NCBI GenBank assembly: GCA_947177635.1
Contig: CAMWVQ010000006.1
Span: forward strand, 19,296 to 83,295
Direction: 5' to 3'
DNA length: 64,000 nucleotides
DNA from: an uncultured Porphyromonadaceae bacterium
Lineage (GTDB): Bacteria; Bacteroidota; Bacteroidia; Bacteroidales; Muribaculaceae
In this document: one piece after another, positions 55,567 through 64,000 of the stretch
How positions within the stretch are numbered: position 1 is the stretch's first letter
How the letters are laid out: every line of letters starts with the position of its first letter
Position numbers and translations under genes: made by a program
Notes under the pieces: model-generated
The model's database searches: none
Told to the model about the DNA's origin: nothing
What the model saw: the letters and a program-made list of their open reading frames with translations, nothing else

Positions 55567-55911
55567 AATGTTGAGATCTGGTCAGATGTTGTTTTACTCA
55601 TCCCTTCGGCAATTTTAACAATTGTAGGGCAGGATAGTTGTGTACACCCCAAAGATTCTGCCTGAATTTCAAAACCTTTCAGGCATTGCCTGCGGGGATA
55701 GGGTAGTTGTTTTAACACTTAACGTCAAAATTAACATATTAGTCTTAAAATAGAGCGTTGAAAGAGTTGTTTTGACCAAAAATAAGACATTTAGACTAAT
55801 ATTTGGATTTCTGTGAGAAATGTTGTAATTTTGCACGCCATTACGCGCGGGGGAGAGCCCCGCTTGACAATTACTCCTGACAATTCAAATTAAATACCAT
55901 ACAGACAATTT
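55567..55911. other. Divergent region rprX / efp
   Basis: 345 bp with the efp promoter (55802-55833) and an early-leader hairpin GCGGGG/CCCCGC (55847-55863). A lone TAATTTTG on the minus strand (55733-55726) may belong to rprX. Nothing coding seen. Confidence 0.65.
55802..55833 (+). promoter_or_regulatory. efp promoter
   Basis: TTTG (55802-55805), 20 bases, TAATTTTG (55826-55833): exact consensus. The transcript should begin near 55840, just before a GC-rich hairpin in a leader of about 70 nt. Confidence 0.78.
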
Positions 55912-56478
55912 ATGGCAACAACAGCTGACTTTAAAAACGGCATGTGCCTCGACATCGACGGCAACTACTTCTTTATTGTTGAATTCCTCCACGTTAAGCC
56001 CGGCAAGGGTCCGGCTTTCGTCCGCACCAAGCTCCGCAACGTGAAGACCGGCCGCATCCTTGACAAGACATGGAACTCCGGCGTGAAGGTTAACGAGGTT
56101 CGCATCGAGCGCCGTCCTTACCAGTTCTCTTACAAGGATGAGATGGGTTACCACTTCCTTCATACCGAAACATGGGAAGAAATCATCGTCGCCGGCGAAA
56201 GCATCGAAGGTGTGGAATTCCTTAAAGACGGCGATATCGTGGAGGCAATGGTGCATGCCGCCTCTGAGACAGTGTTGACCTGTGAGATGCCTGCCAACGT
56301 CGTTCTCGAAATCAAATATACCGAACCCGGAATCAAGGGCGACACCGCCACCAACACCCTCAAGCCCGCAGAAGTCGAGACCGGTGCAACTGTCCGTGTG
56401 CCTCTCTTCTGCAACATCGGCGACAAAATCCGTGTCGACACCCGTTCAGGCAACTATCTTGAACGCGTGAAAGCATAA
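55912..56478 (+). CDS. efp: Translation elongation factor P
   Basis: A 188-residue factor that relieves ribosome stalling at polyproline. The tip loop KPGKGPAF carries Lys32, the residue modified in many EF-Ps. The three beta-barrel domains have the usual length, with the C-terminal signature [18 protein letters not shown]. No modification enzyme is adjacent in the window. Confidence 0.96.
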   Translation: MATTADFKNGMCLDIDGNYFFIVEFLHVKPGKGPAFVRTKLRNVKTGRILDKTWNSGVKVNEVRIERRPYQFSYKDEMGYHFLHTETWEEIIVAGESIEGVEFLKDGDIVEAMVHAASETVLTCEMPANVVLEIKYTEPGIKGDTATNTLKPAEVETGATVRVPLFCNIGDKIRVDTRSGNYLERVKA

Positions 56479-56525
56479 CATTCAGCCGCATATCCGTATT
56501 CACCCTTCATATACGGCAAAAACCA

Positions 56526-56556
56526 GAGGGTCGGGAATCTCAGATTCCCGACCCTC
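56526..56556 (+). terminator. Bidirectional terminator efp / aquaporin
   Basis: GAGGGTCGGGAATCT (56526-56540) and AGATTCCCGACCCTC (56542-56556) are perfect arms around one base. Both genes converge here; no long T-run. Confidence 0.7.
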
Positions 56557-56577
56557 CTGTGTTAGATGGGGGAGTGG

Positions 56578-57294
56578 TTATCCCTCGATAGCCTTGGCGT
56601 TACGGTAGTTTGACACGACCTTCCAGCAGATTACTGCGATGATGGCTCCGACAACCGGGCCTACAACCATAATCCAGAAATCAGGCCAGGCTGCGCAGTC
56701 CCAAAGAGCGGGGCCGAAGCTGCGGGCAGGATTGACCGAGCAATTGTCAACGGGGATTCCCACGATGTTGACCAGGCCGAGAGCGAGACCGATGGCCAGA
56801 CCGGCAAACTTGCCGAAACCATGCTGCTCGTCAGTAACACCCAGGACAATCAGCACGAAGAAGAATGTCAGGAGGCATTCAGCCAGAAGTGCCATGCCGG
56901 CATTGGCGCCGGGCTGGATGACATTAGTGGCGAGCTGGCAAGCGCCATGGCTGCCGTAAGCCGCAGTAGTGCCGCCGAAAGCGAAGTCCGGAGCCATATT
57001 GACAAACCAGTAAAGGAAGCCAGCGCCGATGGCCGCGCCTATAAGCTGGGCCACGACGTAACCCACGAATTCGCCACCTTTCATACGGCCGCTGAGCCAC
57101 ATGGCCAGCGACACGGCCGGGTTGACATGGCATCCCGATATGTTGCCGATGCAATATACCAGACATAACAACACAAGGCCGAAACAAAGGCCGATTCCCA
57201 GTCCGCCGATGCTCGGACCGGCAAGCACTGCGCTACCGCAGGCTAAGAGTACGAGAAACATAGTTCCAACGCACTCGGCTACTAATTTTTTCAT
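56578..57294 (-). CDS. aqpZ: Aquaporin (AqpZ-like MIP channel)
   Basis: A 238-residue membrane channel with six helices; the start MKKLVAECVGT is preferred over an upstream ATG at 57306. NPA motifs are GCHVNPAVSLA and CSVNPARSFGP. Aligning the pore with E. coli AqpZ, the selectivity-filter residues read Phe (GLCFGL), Asn (GLVNIVG) in place of His174, Cys (NCSVNP) in place of Thr183, and Arg (PAR). The His to Asn change may widen solute selectivity. It is the only gene on its transcript. Confidence 0.93.
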   Translation of the reverse strand: MKKLVAECVGTMFLVLLACGSAVLAGPSIGGLGIGLCFGLVLLCLVYCIGNISGCHVNPAVSLAMWLSGRMKGGEFVGYVVAQLIGAAIGAGFLYWFVNMAPDFAFGGTTAAYGSHGACQLATNVIQPGANAGMALLAECLLTFFFVLIVLGVTDEQHGFGKFAGLAIGLALGLVNIVGIPVDNCSVNPARSFGPALWDCAAWPDFWIMVVGPVVGAIIAVICWKVVSNYRNAKAIEG

Positions 57295-57392
57295 TCTATA
57301 ATACAAATAATGAAAGTGAAACGTTTAAGATATAGACAGCCATAACCCCGCAAATGTTTAATGTGGAAGAGCTTGAAAATTGGATTTTTTGA

Positions 57393-57995
57393 ATGCAGAA
57401 TATGGAACCGATTGTTAATGAGACAAATATGCCATTGGAGCACCATCCTTGGCCTCCATTTGTGCCAAAAGGAGCTAAGATATTGATAATGGGGACATTT
57501 CCTCCGGGAAACCACCGGTGGAGTATGGATTTCTATTATCCCAACCGCACAAATGATTTCTGGAAAATATGCGGGTTGCTGTTCCTTGGCGATGCCGATG
57601 CGCTGTATGACAAGACCGATAAACGATTCAACCTTGAGGCAATTCGCGAGCTTATGACCGAGAAACACATTGCTCTTAACGACACCGCCCGTGTCATACG
57701 ACGCCTGAAAGGAAACGCATCAGACAAATATCTTGAGATAATAGAGCCTGTTCCGCTATATGAATTGTTGAGGGAGATGCCGGATTGCCATAGTGTTGCC
57801 ACCACCGGGGAGAAAGCCGCAGGAGTGGTTGCCGACATAACCGGTACTGCAACTCCAAAGATGGGTGAAATGCTGGTAGCTCCTGACGGCCTTGAAATCT
57901 GGCGTATGCCATCCACGAGTCGTGCATATCCGCTGCCATTAGCGCAGAAAGCCGAATATTATGCAAGGATGTTCCGCCACCTGTCTATTCTTTGA
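57393..57995 (+). CDS. Uracil-DNA-glycosylase-superfamily protein (family 6-like)
   Basis: A 200-residue protein. ILIMGTFPPGNHRWSMDF resembles the superfamily motif 1 (GxxPG). PNRTNDFWKI and the C-terminal MPSTSRAYPLPLAQKAEYY resemble the hypoxanthine-DNA glycosylase (family 6) pattern LPSTSPAN. The enzyme would remove deaminated bases. An alternative start is the Met four residues in (MEPIVN). It is divergent from the aquaporin. Confidence 0.8.
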   Translation: MQNMEPIVNETNMPLEHHPWPPFVPKGAKILIMGTFPPGNHRWSMDFYYPNRTNDFWKICGLLFLGDADALYDKTDKRFNLEAIRELMTEKHIALNDTARVIRRLKGNASDKYLEIIEPVPLYELLREMPDCHSVATTGEKAAGVVADITGTATPKMGEMLVAPDGLEIWRMPSTSRAYPLPLAQKAEYYARMFRHLSIL

Positions 57996-58107
57996 CTATA
58001 CCGAACAATGCCTTTGTCACATCTCATCGCTTAATCAATCTGCGCAAACCGAAACACTTAGGTAAGGCGCAAGAGGGGACACATCTCAGTTCTCGCGTGT
58101 GCCTATT

Positions 58108-58129
58108 TTACATAATCCCCATTATGTAA
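58108..58129. other. AT hairpin between convergent genes
   Basis: TTACATAAT (58108-58116), CCCC, ATTATGTAA (58121-58129): perfect 9-bp arms. It lies between the UDG-like and HAD genes. It could be an operator or transcript-end stem; there is no T-run. Confidence 0.45.
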
Positions 58130-58167
58130 CAAATAGCCTCTGGCGGATGATATGACGATATTCGGCT

Positions 58168-58860
58168 TTAATCATCACAGCGTACACCTGGTATATCCAG
58201 AAGGTCGCTGAGAGAGTCGATGGTGTATTGGGCTTCGTATTGGCTCCCGGGGATTTCGCTGAGGCGCTGAGGATGGATGTTGACGCAGTCGGTGTCTCTC
58301 AGCATTACTGTTTTCCATCCGAGTTTGTTGGGCCAATAGAAGTCTTTATCGGGATTATCGCCGATATAGGTGAATGATTTCTCAGACGGATTCCTTTTCA
58401 TCATCAGCTCGTAGGCTGTCGGCCAATGTTTGTCCGAGCCTATCTCACCTGAAATCAGTATGTTTTCTGACGGGATGTATGTGTCAAGCTCCAGAGTCCG
58501 GATTTTGGCGCGTTGCGACAGCGAACGGCCATCTGTTATCAATCCGAGTGTTATCCCAGCTGTCTTGAGCGAGTCAAGAAGTTGGCGCGACTCGAGAGGC
58601 AGCGTTATCTCTGGAATGTGGTAACGGTACACGGCAAGCATACGCTGTATGTCGAACAACTCGTATGTCTCGGATTCAAGAGCTATTGCCGCCAGGCGGT
58701 CAAACCCGGAGGCTGTGTCGGGCGCGTTCTTAACCAAATCGTAAGCTTTGGATGCAGGCATGATGCCGGCCTCTTCTGCATCGGCAGCCACAGCCCGGAT
58801 GCCGGAATCAACATAGGTGAACTCCTTGTAGAGGGTGTCATCGAGATCGAATACTATCAT
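58168..58860 (-). CDS. HAD-superfamily hydrolase
   Basis: A 230-residue HAD phosphatase starting MIVFDLDDTLYKEF (motif I, nucleophile Asp of DLDDT). The cap domain is helical (about 20-95). LGLITDG is motif II, and GDNPDKDFYWPNKLGW holds the motif IV acids. The substrate is unknown. It lies 58 bp after the DegT aminotransferase on the same strand, so a sugar-phosphate role is possible. The frame opens at 58899, but family start is the inner Met. Confidence 0.87.
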   Translation of the reverse strand: MIVFDLDDTLYKEFTYVDSGIRAVAADAEEAGIMPASKAYDLVKNAPDTASGFDRLAAIALESETYELFDIQRMLAVYRYHIPEITLPLESRQLLDSLKTAGITLGLITDGRSLSQRAKIRTLELDTYIPSENILISGEIGSDKHWPTAYELMMKRNPSEKSFTYIGDNPDKDFYWPNKLGWKTVMLRDTDCVNIHPQRLSEIPGSQYEAQYTIDSLSDLLDIPGVRCDD

Positions 58861-58918
58861 AAGTAACGGTTTTAGATGGTTACTTTTATAGAATAACAAT
58901 CGTGGGCCTCCCGGTGGT

Positions 58919-60079
58919 TCATTCGTGGTTCAGCACCTCTTTCAATGCATCGATGACTGTCGCTACTTCATTGTCGGTCAGAGAGGAACCGCTGGGCAGG
59001 CATAGTCCGCGGTCAAAAAGCCACTCCCCTACTCCGCCGGTAGCATCCTCGCCGGTGGTTGGCGTGGAGGTATAAAACGGGGCTTCTTTATATATAGGCT
59101 GCATATTCATCGGGCGCCACAACAGCCGGGTCTCTATCCCCTTTTCCAGAAGGGCCAACCTGACGTCATCGGGTGTTTTTCCGGTATGCTCTTTGTCAAT
59201 CAGGATGGTTGACAGCCAGAAGTTTGAGCGGATTTCATCCGTCGGATTGTCATGGACAGTGATTCCGGCTATGTCGCTGAGTCCTGACTTATACAGGGCA
59301 TGAATCTGGCGCCGTCTGTCGACTCTTTGTGGCAACTCTTCAATCTGGGCGCATCCGATGGCGGCGGACACATTGCTGAGCCGGTAGTTGTAACCGATGG
59401 TCTCGTGATAGTAATATGGGCGGTTCTCGCGGGCTTGCGTGGCGAGGAATCTGACTCTGGAAGCCTCCTCCAGAGTGCTGCAAATCAACGCGCCTCCTCC
59501 TGAGGTGGTTATTATCTTGTTGCCGTTGAAGCTGAGTACGCCGAAATCTCCGATGGTTCCGCATTTTCTCCCCTTGTAGTCCGATCCGAGGGCCTCTGCC
59601 GCGTCTTCGACCACCGGGATACCGTAGCGTGATGCGATAGCCATAATCTCCTCCATCTTGGCCGGCATTCCATAAAGATGGACGGCCACAATCGCTGCCG
59701 GTAGCTTCCCGGTCAACCGCAGACGGTCTGTGATGGCCTCTTCAAGTACTGCGGGATCCATATTCCAGGTGTCTTTCTCGCTGTCGATGAACACCGGAGT
59801 GGCTCCGAGGTAGACTATGGGGTTGCAACTGGCGGCGAAAGTCAGAGACTGGCATATTACTTCATCTCCCGGCTTCACCCCAGCCATAACAAGGCCGAGG
59901 TGTATGGCAGCCGTGCCAGCCGACAGTGCCACGGCATTTCCTGCGCCGAGGTAGAAGTCGAGCCTTTTCTCGAACTCGTCGACATAGGGGCCGAGAGGCA
60001 CTATCCATGTCGAAGCTATGGCGTTGCTTACATATTCCTGCTCTTTGCCTGCCAGATGGGGCAACGATAATTTTATCAT
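58919..60079 (-). CDS. DegT/DnrJ/EryC1 aminotransferase
   Basis: A 386-residue PLP enzyme of the sugar aminotransferase family, starting MIKLSLPHLAG. Seen: ALSAGTAAIHLGL (cofactor phosphate), DEVICQSLTFAASCNPIVYL, VVEDAAEALGS (Asp/Glu contacting PLP) and LSFNGNKIITTSGGGAL with the Schiff-base Lys. These enzymes make amino sugars for glycans. The frame opens at 60133, but the consensus promoter (60103-60134) lies inside that extension, fixing the start at 60079. Confidence 0.92.
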   Translation of the reverse strand: MIKLSLPHLAGKEQEYVSNAIASTWIVPLGPYVDEFEKRLDFYLGAGNAVALSAGTAAIHLGLVMAGVKPGDEVICQSLTFAASCNPIVYLGATPVFIDSEKDTWNMDPAVLEEAITDRLRLTGKLPAAIVAVHLYGMPAKMEEIMAIASRYGIPVVEDAAEALGSDYKGRKCGTIGDFGVLSFNGNKIITTSGGGALICSTLEEASRVRFLATQARENRPYYYHETIGYNYRLSNVSAAIGCAQIEELPQRVDRRRQIHALYKSGLSDIAGITVHDNPTDEIRSNFWLSTILIDKEHTGKTPDDVRLALLEKGIETRLLWRPMNMQPIYKEAPFYTSTPTTGEDATGGVGEWLFDRGLCLPSGSSLTDNEVATVIDALKEVLNHE

Positions 60080-60102
60080 CGGTTCCTTAGTTTTTGACGA
60101 TG

Positions 60103-60134
60103 CAAAGTTAGATATTTTCTTTCCCAATGACAAA
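60103..60134 (-). promoter_or_regulatory. Promoter of the aminotransferase-HAD pair
   Basis: TTTG (60134-60131), 20 bases, TAACTTTG (60110-60103): exact consensus. Start of transcription near 60096, about 17 nt before the ATG. Confidence 0.8.
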
Positions 60135-60254
60135 TAATTCGGCCGTCGTTATTCCTGATGTATATAATTAATGTGACATCTTTACGTTATATTAACTGAC
60201 GGCCCCTGCGGTGTCCGCTATCCGGGCTTCAAATCCATCATTTCTGACAACAAG

Positions 60255-62687
60255 ATGAGACTCAACAATATATCACCCATCATCCTCCTTTCGCTGCTTT
60301 TTATGTTCGCCTGGCCGGCCAGGGTTTGTGCTCAGGTGTCTATTCACGGGAAAGTATCGGATATGGACAACCAGCCGCTTGAGTTTGTGACGGTGCGCAT
60401 CGCCGGCACAGCTATCGGGACCTCTACCGGGCTTGACGGCTCTTATCGCCTGAGCGCTCCGCAGTCCGACACCATAACTGTTGTCTTCACATGTATCGGC
60501 TATGATGAAATTCGCCGTCAGCTCATAAAGCCCCAGGGGGATATGGCCTTGACTGTCAGGATGAAGACCAAAGATCACGCCTTGACTGAGATTGAGGTGA
60601 CAGACTTCCGCAAACAGACCGGGCAGATGCAGACCATCGACAAGGATTCTTATAAGTTCGCGGCTGATGCCACGGGCGGCTCGGTGGAATCCATGCTCAC
60701 CACTATTGCCGGCGTGAACTCATCCAACGAGATGTCGAGCCAGTATTCGGTGCGCGGCGGCACTTATGATGAAAACTCCGTGTATATCAATGGCGTGGAG
60801 GTGTACCGTCCGCAGCTTGTGTCTTCCGGCCAGCAGGAAGGGCTTTCCGTAATCAATCCCGACATGGTCGGTGCCATCGGATTCTCCACCGGCGGCTTCG
60901 GGGTGGAATATGGCGACAAGATGTCGTCAGCCCTCGATATCACATACCGAGAACCTGAGGCTTTCGAGGGGGCGCTCTCCCTGTCGCTTATGGGTGGATC
61001 GCTCACCATCGGCCAGAGCAAGGGCAAATTCTCACAGCTCCACGGCATCCGTTACAAGAGAAACGCCTCGCTGCTCAGCTCGCTTGAATCAAAGGGGGAG
61101 TATGACCCCAACTTCTTCGACTACCAGACCAATATGGTGTTCAAGATGAGCAAGAAATGGAAAGTGTCATTCCTCGGTAACATAGCTGTCAACAATTACA
61201 AGTTTGTTCCGGTCAGCCGCGAGACGAACTTCGGTACCTCCGCAGACGCAAAATCTTTCAAGGTGTACTTCGACGGAGGTGAGAAAGACCGTTTCGAAAC
61301 CTATTTCGGGGCGTTGAACCTGCAATACCAGCCCTCTCGCTCGACAAGCTTCAACCTTCTTGCCTCGGGCTATCTCACAAATGAGCTGGTGGCTTATGAC
61401 ATATCCGGCGAATATTGGCTTGACAGGGCCGGGACAACCGGAGAAGGCAATCCTGACAATGCCGTAGGTGGGGAGCTTGGAGTGGGGCGTTACCACGAAC
61501 ACGCCCGCAACCGTCTGAAGATTTCTGTGTTCGGCATAGGGCTCAGCGGCCATACCTCGATAAACAACCACAATCTGACCTACGGAATCAACTTCAGCCA
61601 TCAGACAATAATGGAACGTACCCGAGAATGGGAATTGCGTGATTCCGCAGGCTATACACTCCCAACCGACGGGCAGAATATCAGGATGATATACAATCTT
61701 ACCTCCAACCACGATGTGTCTACCAACAGGATGGCGTTTTATGTGGCCGATTCATACCGTCTGAATTCTTCCGCCGGATATTTCGCGTTCAATGGCGGCA
61801 TCCGATTCTCTTATTGGGATTTCAACCGGGAGTTCCTCGTGTCACCCCGTCTCAACATGGCGTTCATCCCCGAACGTAACAACTCTCTCACCTTCCGATT
61901 CGCCACGGGCCTATATTACCAACAGCCGTTCTACAAAGAATTCCGTCGTCCGGTCGAGGATGAGTACGGCAATACGGTGGTGGCCCTTAACGATGAGATA
62001 AAATCTCAGCAGAGCCTGCATTTCATATTGGGCGGCGATTACACTTTCCGTGCCTTGGGGCGCCCGTTCAAGCTCTCGGGAGAGGCATATTACAAAAAGC
62101 TCAACCGTTTGATTCCATATGAGATTGACAACCTGAAGATTGTATATGAGGGGGTCAATATGACCGACGGTTATACAATGGGGCTTGACTTCAAACTCTT
62201 CGGGCAGTTCGTGCCCGGCACGGATTCCTGGATAAGCTTCTCGCTGATGAAGACCGGGGAGAATCTCAACGGCGTTACGGTGCCTCGTCCTACCGACCAG
62301 CGCTATTCCGTTGCTCTTTATTTCACTGACTATTTCCCCAAATTCCCAAAACTCAAGTTCTCGCTCAGAGGCATTTTCTCTGACGGATTGCCTACGACAG
62401 CACCCCACTCAACGAGAGACAAGGGGTATTTCCGCGCGCCTGCCTACAAACGTCTTGACGTAGGCCTCAATTACGCCCTCCTCTCCCCTCTCAAGGAGGA
62501 TGACACCCCTTCGGGATTGCACAAGTGGCTAAAGAGCGTATGGCTCGGTGTTGATGTCTTCAACCTTCTCGACATCTCCAATGTTTCAAGTTATTACTGG
62601 GTGACCGACGTGAACAGCATCCAGTATGCGGTGCCGAATTATCTGACACGACGTCAGTTCAATGTGCGCCTCACTGTGGATTTCTGA
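60255..62687 (+). CDS. TonB-dependent receptor with carboxypeptidase-regulatory-like domain
   Basis: An 810-residue outer-membrane receptor. Signal peptide ends near ARVCAQ. A carboxypeptidase-D-like domain (about 30-108, VSIHGKVSDMDNQPLEFVTV) precedes the plug (about 120-230, GVNSSNEMSSQYSVRGG) and the barrel. The last residues are VRLTVDF, with the aromatic terminus typical of outer-membrane proteins. No SusD gene is adjacent, so the ligand is unknown; iron-siderophore or other small solutes are possible. Confidence 0.9.
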   Translation: MRLNNISPIILLSLLFMFAWPARVCAQVSIHGKVSDMDNQPLEFVTVRIAGTAIGTSTGLDGSYRLSAPQSDTITVVFTCIGYDEIRRQLIKPQGDMALTVRMKTKDHALTEIEVTDFRKQTGQMQTIDKDSYKFAADATGGSVESMLTTIAGVNSSNEMSSQYSVRGGTYDENSVYINGVEVYRPQLVSSGQQEGLSVINPDMVGAIGFSTGGFGVEYGDKMSSALDITYREPEAFEGALSLSLMGGSLTIGQSKGKFSQLHGIRYKRNASLLSSLESKGEYDPNFFDYQTNMVFKMSKKWKVSFLGNIAVNNYKFVPVSRETNFGTSADAKSFKVYFDGGEKDRFETYFGALNLQYQPSRSTSFNLLASGYLTNELVAYDISGEYWLDRAGTTGEGNPDNAVGGELGVGRYHEHARNRLKISVFGIGLSGHTSINNHNLTYGINFSHQTIMERTREWELRDSAGYTLPTDGQNIRMIYNLTSNHDVSTNRMAFYVADSYRLNSSAGYFAFNGGIRFSYWDFNREFLVSPRLNMAFIPERNNSLTFRFATGLYYQQPFYKEFRRPVEDEYGNTVVALNDEIKSQQSLHFILGGDYTFRALGRPFKLSGEAYYKKLNRLIPYEIDNLKIVYEGVNMTDGYTMGLDFKLFGQFVPGTDSWISFSLMKTGENLNGVTVPRPTDQRYSVALYFTDYFPKFPKLKFSLRGIFSDGLPTTAPHSTRDKGYFRAPAYKRLDVGLNYALLSPLKEDDTPSGLHKWLKSVWLGVDVFNLLDISNVSSYYWVTDVNSIQYAVPNYLTRRQFNVRLTVDF

Positions 62688-62698
62688 TTTTTATCCCG

Positions 62699-63241
62699 AT
62701 GTCAAAAATCACACTCAGGAAAGAGCTCGCCAATATGGATAAGAGTCAGCTCTTGGAGCTGATTCTCGACGTGTATGATGCGCGCAAGGAAGCGAAGGAG
62801 TATTTTGAGTTTTTTCTTAATCCCGATGTGGCCAGGCTGCAGGCCAAATATGAGGCCGCCATCGCCAAGGAACTTGACCGTGTGAAAAGAGGCGGCTATT
62901 GCAAGGCGCGAATATCTGTCATAAAGAAATTGATCAAGGAGTTCTCCTCTTTTCAGCCCGGATTCGACGCTGAGATAGAGTTGCTGTTTTACACTATCGG
63001 GTATGCGATGGCGGCTGAGAGCCATCTGTATTTTCCTGACACACTTACGCGCGGAATCGCGGCCCTGATCAAGCGAATCGTGGAGATTGCTGATTCCAAC
63101 TATGTCACCGACAAGACGCTTGACCGGCTCGGGCGTCTGCTGTCGGATTCGAAGGCAGGCTCGCGCTATTTCCGCAAATTTCTCAGTGATGAACTTACCT
63201 CCTGCCTGAACGTGGTAACCCCTGCCGCAAAGCGCCGGTGA
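62699..63241 (+). CDS. DUF6155-like protein
   Basis: A 180-residue soluble helical protein starting MSKITLRKELANMDKSQLLE, a pattern I associate with DUF6155. Basic N-terminal half (EAKEYFEFFLNPDVA), no catalytic motif, no signal. It lies 11 bp after the TonB receptor, so probably cotranscribed. Function is unknown. Confidence 0.85.
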   Translation: MSKITLRKELANMDKSQLLELILDVYDARKEAKEYFEFFLNPDVARLQAKYEAAIAKELDRVKRGGYCKARISVIKKLIKEFSSFQPGFDAEIELLFYTIGYAMAAESHLYFPDTLTRGIAALIKRIVEIADSNYVTDKTLDRLGRLLSDSKAGSRYFRKFLSDELTSCLNVVTPAAKRR

Positions 63242-63536
63242 CAACTCTGTTACAGCTTGTGCATATTGAATCGGCCAACCGGAAACATATCCGGCTACTA
63301 CCGAATTTTGATAAATTTGGTGAATATTGTTAACGATGTGATGCAAACGTGAATATATGCTATTTTGTATATGGCGGTGAATCAGTTAGTTGTGGAGGCC
63401 GAAAATATTTTTGAAAATTTTAGTGAAAAAATAGTCAAATAAATTTGGCAATCCGAATTTATGTAGTAATTTTGCAGCGTAGTTACAAGCTTGTTACAAA
63501 ACTATATCAATTGTAAAACATCAAACTATTTTCATT
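63242..63536. other. Region upstream of the sigma-factor gene
   Basis: 295 bp, AT-rich, with the sigma-gene promoter at 63444-63474. Nothing else recognised. Confidence 0.6.
63444..63474 (+). promoter_or_regulatory. Promoter of the ECF sigma-factor gene
   Basis: TTTG (63444-63447), 19 bases, TAATTTTG (63467-63474): exact housekeeping consensus; leader about 55 nt. It suggests transcription by the primary sigma rather than autoregulation. Confidence 0.75.
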
Positions 63537-64000
63537 ATGAGTTCCAAGAATTTTCAGACCAAGCTTCTCGATCTTCAGGACAATCTCCTGAACTTCGCTT
63601 ACTTGCTTACGTCAAACAGGGATGATGCATATGATCTCCTTCAGGACACGACACTCAAGGCTCTCGACAACGAAGACAAATATGTCGAGAATGTGAACTT
63701 CAAGGGATGGGTGTTCACGATAATGCGTAACATCTTCATCAACAACTACCGCAAAGTGGTGCGCTCGGCCACAGTCATCGACCAGACCGAAGACCTCTAC
63801 CATCTCAATCTTCCCCAGGAGTCAGGTCTCGAGACCCCCGAGGGCACTGTTGCCGCCGGAGAGATTTCGGCCGCCATCAACTCCTTCTCGGATGACTACC
63901 GCATCCCGTTCACGATGCATGTGGCCGGTTACAAGTACAACGAGATTGCCGAGAAGATGAATCTTCCGCTCGGCACCGTAAAGAGCCGCATATTCTTCGC
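63537..64000 (+). CDS. ECF-type RNA polymerase sigma factor (3' end outside window)
   Basis: At least 154 residues, running off the right edge. Region 2 (NFAYLLTSNRDDAYDLLQDT, then GWVFTIMRNIFINNYRK) and region 4 (FTMHVAGYKYNEIAEKMNLP, LGTVKSRIFF) are clear. The region-2/4 linker is short, as in ECF sigmas. Any anti-sigma gene would lie past the window. Start ATG 63537 (MSSKNFQTK) follows a consensus promoter. Confidence 0.92.
   Translation, partial: MSSKNFQTKLLDLQDNLLNFAYLLTSNRDDAYDLLQDTTLKALDNEDKYVENVNFKGWVFTIMRNIFINNYRKVVRSATVIDQTEDLYHLNLPQESGLETPEGTVAAGEISAAINSFSDDYRIPFTMHVAGYKYNEIAEKMNLPLGTVKSRIFF

Noticed and set aside
1..64000. tRNA genes, IS elements, prophage or integrase genes
   Set aside because: None found on reading both strands for T-loop patterns, transposase motifs or att-like repeats.

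Overview
The window looks like a chromosomal segment of a gut Bacteroidales bacterium, most likely of the Muribaculaceae/Bacteroidaceae type (inference). Evidence: a fused LpxC-FabZ enzyme, an RprX/RprY two-component pair, a GT3-type glycogen synthase, a BtuB-BtuG corrinoid locus behind a cobalamin riboswitch, PPi-dependent phosphofructokinase, TonB-dependent receptors ending in aromatic residues, and many promoters of the Bacteroidetes form TTTG-N19-21-TAnnTTTG. Coding DNA is moderately GC-rich. No tRNA, rRNA, insertion sequence, prophage or CRISPR array was seen.

Layout. 1-8.2 kb: lon (cut by the left edge), a divergent EF-G paralogue with a degraded GTPase centre, a three-gene operon (trmN6, CPBP protease, acetyltransferase), engB and a small charged protein. 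8.2-16.5 kb: a perR-rbr oxidative-stress operon under a large palindromic operator, a nitroreductase lipoprotein, pfp, the operon thiE-like/kdsB/inactive M16 peptidase, and glnS with an overlapping TPR gene. 18-22.6 kb: cobalamin riboswitch, btuB, btuG and a third surface lipoprotein. 22.7-27.5 kb: rsmG plus an MBL hydrolase, and the lipid A operon lpxD, lpxC-fabZ, lpxA. 27.5-29.4 kb: an XRE regulator and a 1.1 kb AT-rich non-coding stretch packed with GCAAA motifs. 29.4-36.3 kb: a minus-strand run of HIRAN protein, hemerythrin-LuxR regulator, DNA polymerase III delta', AddB-like nuclease and hemW.

36.5-41 kb: glycogen synthase and alpha-glucan phosphorylase. 41-46.7 kb: bcp, rpmH, a His/Lys-tailed exported protein, an OmpA-like lipoprotein, an exported DnaJ-type zinc-finger protein preceded by a long structured leader, a C_GCAxxG_C_C protein, a bifunctional nuclease homologue and mnmA. 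46.8-53.1 kb: two secreted GH13 enzymes, flavodoxin and a GT4 glycosyltransferase. 53.2-64 kb: rprXY, efp, aquaporin, a UDG-superfamily protein, a HAD phosphatase with a DegT aminotransferase, an orphan TonB-dependent receptor with a DUF6155 protein, and an ECF sigma factor cut by the right edge.

Most of the window is housekeeping. The least explained parts are: (i) the 44.08-44.47 kb leader, where a promoter with three TGACrTGAC boxes drives a roughly 250-nt leader containing a 125-nt compound hairpin, ahead of the zinc-finger gene; (ii) the GCAAA array at 28.34-29.04 kb beside the XRE regulator; (iii) the HIRAN/hemerythrin-LuxR pair; and (iv) the self-overlapping PerR operator. Start codons were corrected in several genes because a promoter lies inside the longer reading frame or because the family start is further in.
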